NCBI RefSeq assembly: GCF_001571365.1
Contig: NZ_BCTQ01000035.1
Span: forward strand, 1 to 64,000
Direction: 5' to 3'
Origin: Achromobacter denitrificans NBRC 15125
GTDB taxonomy: Bacteria > Pseudomonadota > Gammaproteobacteria > Burkholderiales > Burkholderiaceae_B
DNA: 64,000 nucleotides
Position numbers and translations under genes: made by a program. Positions within the stretch are counted from its first letter, which is position 1. Each line of letters starts with the position of its first letter. The notes beneath the pieces were generated by a model, which searched no databases, was not told the DNA's origin, and saw only the letters and a list, made by a program, of their open reading frames with translations. Below are positions 61,929 to 64,000 of this stretch, piece by piece.

Positions 61929-62384
61929 ATGAATCATTTGTCGCGCATCCTACCCGCCGGCAACGTCGTGCTCGATATGCTCGCCACGAGCAAGAAACGT
62001 GCGTTCGAACAGGCCGGCCTACTCTTTGAAAACAACCACGGCCTGGCTCGGGCGCTCGTGTTCGACAGCCTGTTTGCCCGGGAACGCCTGGGTTCCACGG
62101 CCCTGGGGCAGGGAGTGGCCGTTCCGCACGGCCGCGTGAAGGGCCTGGAGCAGGCGCTGGCCGCCTTCATCCGCCTGGCCCAGCCTATCGCCTTCGATGC
62201 GCCCGACGGACAGCCGGTGTCGATGCTGCTCTGCCTGCTGGTGCCCGAGGCGGCCACGCAGCAGCACCTGGACATCCTGGCCGAACTGGCCCAACTCATG
62301 TCCAACAAGGCATTGCGCGAGGCCCTGGCCACGGAAACCGATCCGGCCCTCGTCCACAAGATGCTCACGACCGGCCAACTCTGA
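61929..62384 (+). CDS. ptsN: Nitrogen-PTS EIIA protein
   Basis: This 151-residue EIIA-Ntr has the phosphoacceptor His67 in QGVAVPHGRVKG and the preceding GSTALG. Its phosphorylation state regulates, in other bacteria, potassium transporters (TrkA, KdpD) and other targets, which is notable because trkAH are in this window. It is followed after 21 bases by hprK. The start at 61929 has no ribosome site and lies seven bases after a TATAAT. Confidence 0.95.
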   Translation: MNHLSRILPAGNVVLDMLATSKKRAFEQAGLLFENNHGLARALVFDSLFARERLGSTALGQGVAVPHGRVKGLEQALAAFIRLAQPIAFDAPDGQPVSMLLCLLVPEAATQQHLDILAELAQLMSNKALREALATETDPALVHKMLTTGQL

Positions 62385-62405
62385 TCTCCACGCGGAACCG
62401 CTGCC

Positions 62406-63332
62406 ATGCTCACGGTGCAGGAACTCGTCGACGACAACGCCGACAAAATCCCCTTTAACTGGATTTCGGGCCAGGGCGCAGCGGACCGCGCAATCCCCGA
62501 CGATGGCATGTCGGCCGCGGATCTCGTCGGCCACCTGAACCTCATCCACCCCTCCCGCATCCAGGTGTTCGGCCAGGAAGAGCTGGCGTACTACACGCGC
62601 TTCGACCTGCGCCGCCGCATGCACCACATGGACGAGCTGCTGATCGGCGGCGTGCCCGCCATCCTGCTGGCCGACGGACTGACGCCGCCGCAAGACCTGA
62701 TCGACCAGTGCGACCAGCACCAGGTGCCGTTGCTGTCCACGCCCGTGGCGGCCGCCCAATTGATCGACCTGCTGCGCATCTACCTGGGCAAGAAGCTGGC
62801 GCCCACGACCACGGTGCACGGCGTGTTCCTCGACGTGCTGGGCCTGGGCGTGCTGATCACCGGCGAATCCGGCCTGGGCAAGAGCGAACTGGCGCTGGAA
62901 CTGATCTCGCGCGGCCACGGCCTGGTGGCCGACGACGCCGTGGAGTTCTCGCGCACCGCCCCCAACATGATCGAAGGCCACTGTCCGCAGCTGCTGCAGA
63001 ACCTGCTGGAGGTGCGCGGCCTGGGCCTGCTCGACATCCGCACCATCTTCGGCGAAACCTCCGTGCGCCGGAAGATGCGCCTCAAGCTCATCGTGCACCT
63101 GGTGCGCGCCACCGCGCAGGACAAGTTCGAGCGGCTGCCGCTGCAGGACATCACCCAGGACATGCTGGGGCTGCCGGTGCGCAAGGTCATGCTGCAGGTC
63201 GCGGCGGGCCGCAATCTGGCGGTGCTGGTGGAGGCCGCCGTGCGCAACACGATACTGAAGCTGCGCGGCATCGACACCCTGGGCGAATTCATGGAGCGCC
63301 AGGCCATGGCGATCCTGCAAAGCAGCAAGTAG
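62406..63332 (+). CDS. hprK: HPr kinase/phosphorylase
   Basis: This 308-residue bifunctional enzyme phosphorylates or dephosphorylates the serine of HPr-type proteins. Walker A is GESGLGKS (153-160), with His138 in [10 protein letters not shown], the VADDAVE motif (174-180) and the C-terminal signature region [17 protein letters not shown]. In proteobacteria HprK works with the nitrogen-PTS. It follows ptsN, the usual pairing. A rapZ gene, its common next neighbour in many betaproteobacteria, is not there. Confidence 0.95.
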   Translation: MLTVQELVDDNADKIPFNWISGQGAADRAIPDDGMSAADLVGHLNLIHPSRIQVFGQEELAYYTRFDLRRRMHHMDELLIGGVPAILLADGLTPPQDLIDQCDQHQVPLLSTPVAAAQLIDLLRIYLGKKLAPTTTVHGVFLDVLGLGVLITGESGLGKSELALELISRGHGLVADDAVEFSRTAPNMIEGHCPQLLQNLLEVRGLGLLDIRTIFGETSVRRKMRLKLIVHLVRATAQDKFERLPLQDITQDMLGLPVRKVMLQVAAGRNLAVLVEAAVRNTILKLRGIDTLGEFMERQAMAILQSSK

Positions 63333-63335
63333 ACG

Positions 63336-64000
63336 GTGGCGCCCGGCGACGCCGTGAGCCTCTACGAAACGCTGGCGGCCGAGATCGCCAAGTCCATACG
63401 CGACGGCGTCCTGCGCGCGGGCGACAAGCTCCCCTCCGTGCGAGAGGCCTGCGCCACGCGGCGCGTCAGCCCCTCCACCGTCTTCCAGGCCTACTACCTG
63501 CTGGAAGCGCGCGGCCTCATCCGGGCGCAGCCCCGTTCCGGCTACTACGTCAGCGCGCCCGCCGTGTCGCTGCCGCCGGAGCCCGGCGCCTCGAACCCCG
63601 ACGGGGAATCGACGGAACTCGCCATCAGCGAGCGCATCTTCGACATCCTGGGCTCGGTGCGCAACCGCGACGTGACGCCGCTCGGGTCGGCCTTCCCCTC
63701 CCCGCTGCTGTTCCCCCTGCCCCGGCTGGCCCAGGCCATGGCCGCCCACCTCAAACGCCAGGATCCACTCGATACGGTGGAAGACCTGGCGCCCGGCAAT
63801 CCTGCCCTGCGCCGGCAGATCGCGCTGCGCTACCTGATCGGCGGCATCAATGTGCCCGCCGGCGACATCGTCGTCACCAACGGCGCGCTCGAAGCGCTCA
63901 ATCTGTGCCTGCTCGCGGTCACACGCCCCGGCGACACGGTCATGGTCGAGGCCCCCACCTTCTACGGCGCCCTCCAGGCGCTTGAGCGGCAAGGGTTGAA
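63336..64000 (+). CDS. GntR/MocR-type regulator with aminotransferase domain (partial, runs off the window)
   Basis: The first 221 codons are present. Residues 1-72 form a GntR winged helix (KLPSVREACATRRVSPSTVF and the wing RAQPRSGYYVSAP), then a short linker, then the start of a fold-type I aminotransferase (EDLAPGNPALRRQIALRYLI, then VTNGALEALNLCLLAVTRPG and VEAPTFYGALQALE). This is the MocR/PdxR layout, a PLP-binding or amino-acid-responsive regulator. The start is a GTG at 63336, three bases after the hprK stop, or a GTG at 63354. Gene continues beyond 64000. Confidence 0.9.
   Translation, partial: MAPGDAVSLYETLAAEIAKSIRDGVLRAGDKLPSVREACATRRVSPSTVFQAYYLLEARGLIRAQPRSGYYVSAPAVSLPPEPGASNPDGESTELAISERIFDILGSVRNRDVTPLGSAFPSPLLFPLPRLAQAMAAHLKRQDPLDTVEDLAPGNPALRRQIALRYLIGGINVPAGDIVVTNGALEALNLCLLAVTRPGDTVMVEAPTFYGALQALERQGL

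Noticed and set aside
1..64000. tRNA or rRNA genes, CRISPR arrays, insertion sequences, integrases or prophage genes
   Set aside because: I saw no T-loop/CCA-type tRNA ends, no regularly spaced direct repeats, and no transposase, integrase or phage structural motifs in any frame. A tRNAscan or Infernal run could still find something short that I missed.

Overview
The window is about 64 kb of GC-rich chromosome carrying mostly core genes. GC content, the two tripartite-transporter (Bug/TctC) binding proteins, the Gram-negative porin, the DUF4148 protein and the gene orders (def-fmt, ptsN-hprK, kdsD-kdsC-lptCAB-hpf, ntrYX-trkAH) point to a betaproteobacterium of the Alcaligenaceae, most likely Bordetella or Achromobacter. 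I see no rRNA, tRNA, CRISPR array, insertion sequence or prophage. About 62 protein genes are supported. Two are easily missed: a 41-residue cydX, and a GntR/aminotransferase gene that runs off the right edge.

Layout. 0.1-3.7 kb: trmL, a comF-like gene, a bioC-like methyltransferase and a YbdK-type ligase. 4-12 kb: a leftward unit rsmB, DUF4390 gene, ntrY-like kinase, ntrX-like regulator without an AAA+ domain, trkA, trkH. 12-16.3 kb: a LysE exporter, then a Bug-protein/amidase pair divergent from a LysR gene. 16.2-20 kb: a PAS-PAS-GGDEF-EAL protein and a chemoreceptor. 20-22 kb: an AT-rich palindromic spacer, a LysR gene and an orphan HTH gene. 22-25 kb: rimO, a gdx-type SMR exporter divergent from hxlR, and a ferritin-like gene. 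25-28.2 kb: five rightward genes (LOG, NTF2-like, HAD, PPOX, CYTH). 28.2-31.2 kb: fmt, def and divergent dprA. 31-38 kb: HMG-CoA lyase, a small membrane protein, an orphan amino-acid binding protein, a MocR-type aminotransferase divergent from yggS, a second Bug protein, and two hsp20 genes behind a sigma-32-like promoter. 38-46 kb: a very large fused FAD/iron-sulfur oxidoreductase, yqaA, ilvA, a porin. 46-48 kb: a DUF4148 repeat protein and a LysR gene. 48-56 kb: a cytochrome bd unit gbsR-like, cydA, cydB, cydX, cydD, cydC, then apt. 56-64 kb: purT divergent from kdsD-kdsC-lptC-lptA-lptB, then hpf, ptsN, hprK and the partial MocR gene.

How the genes work together. The cyd block contains every part needed for a bd-type quinol oxidase, including its assembly exporter CydDC and small subunit CydX. 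The GbsR-type gene in front has an 18-bp perfect palindrome overlapping its own predicted -10 element. The right end encodes Kdo precursor synthesis and the cytoplasmic and periplasmic parts of the LPS exporter, then ribosome hibernation and nitrogen-PTS regulation. The position between lptB and hpf where rpoN lies in many proteobacteria is empty, and the NtrX-like protein lacks the sigma-54-contacting domain. Together these suggest the lineage has lost or moved sigma-54 and rewired NtrYX, here co-transcribed with potassium uptake. No clearly new defence or mobile system is present. The most original signals are regulatory: palindromes, a possible RNA thermometer, a possible leaderless ptsN, and nested inverted repeats between two PLP-enzyme genes.
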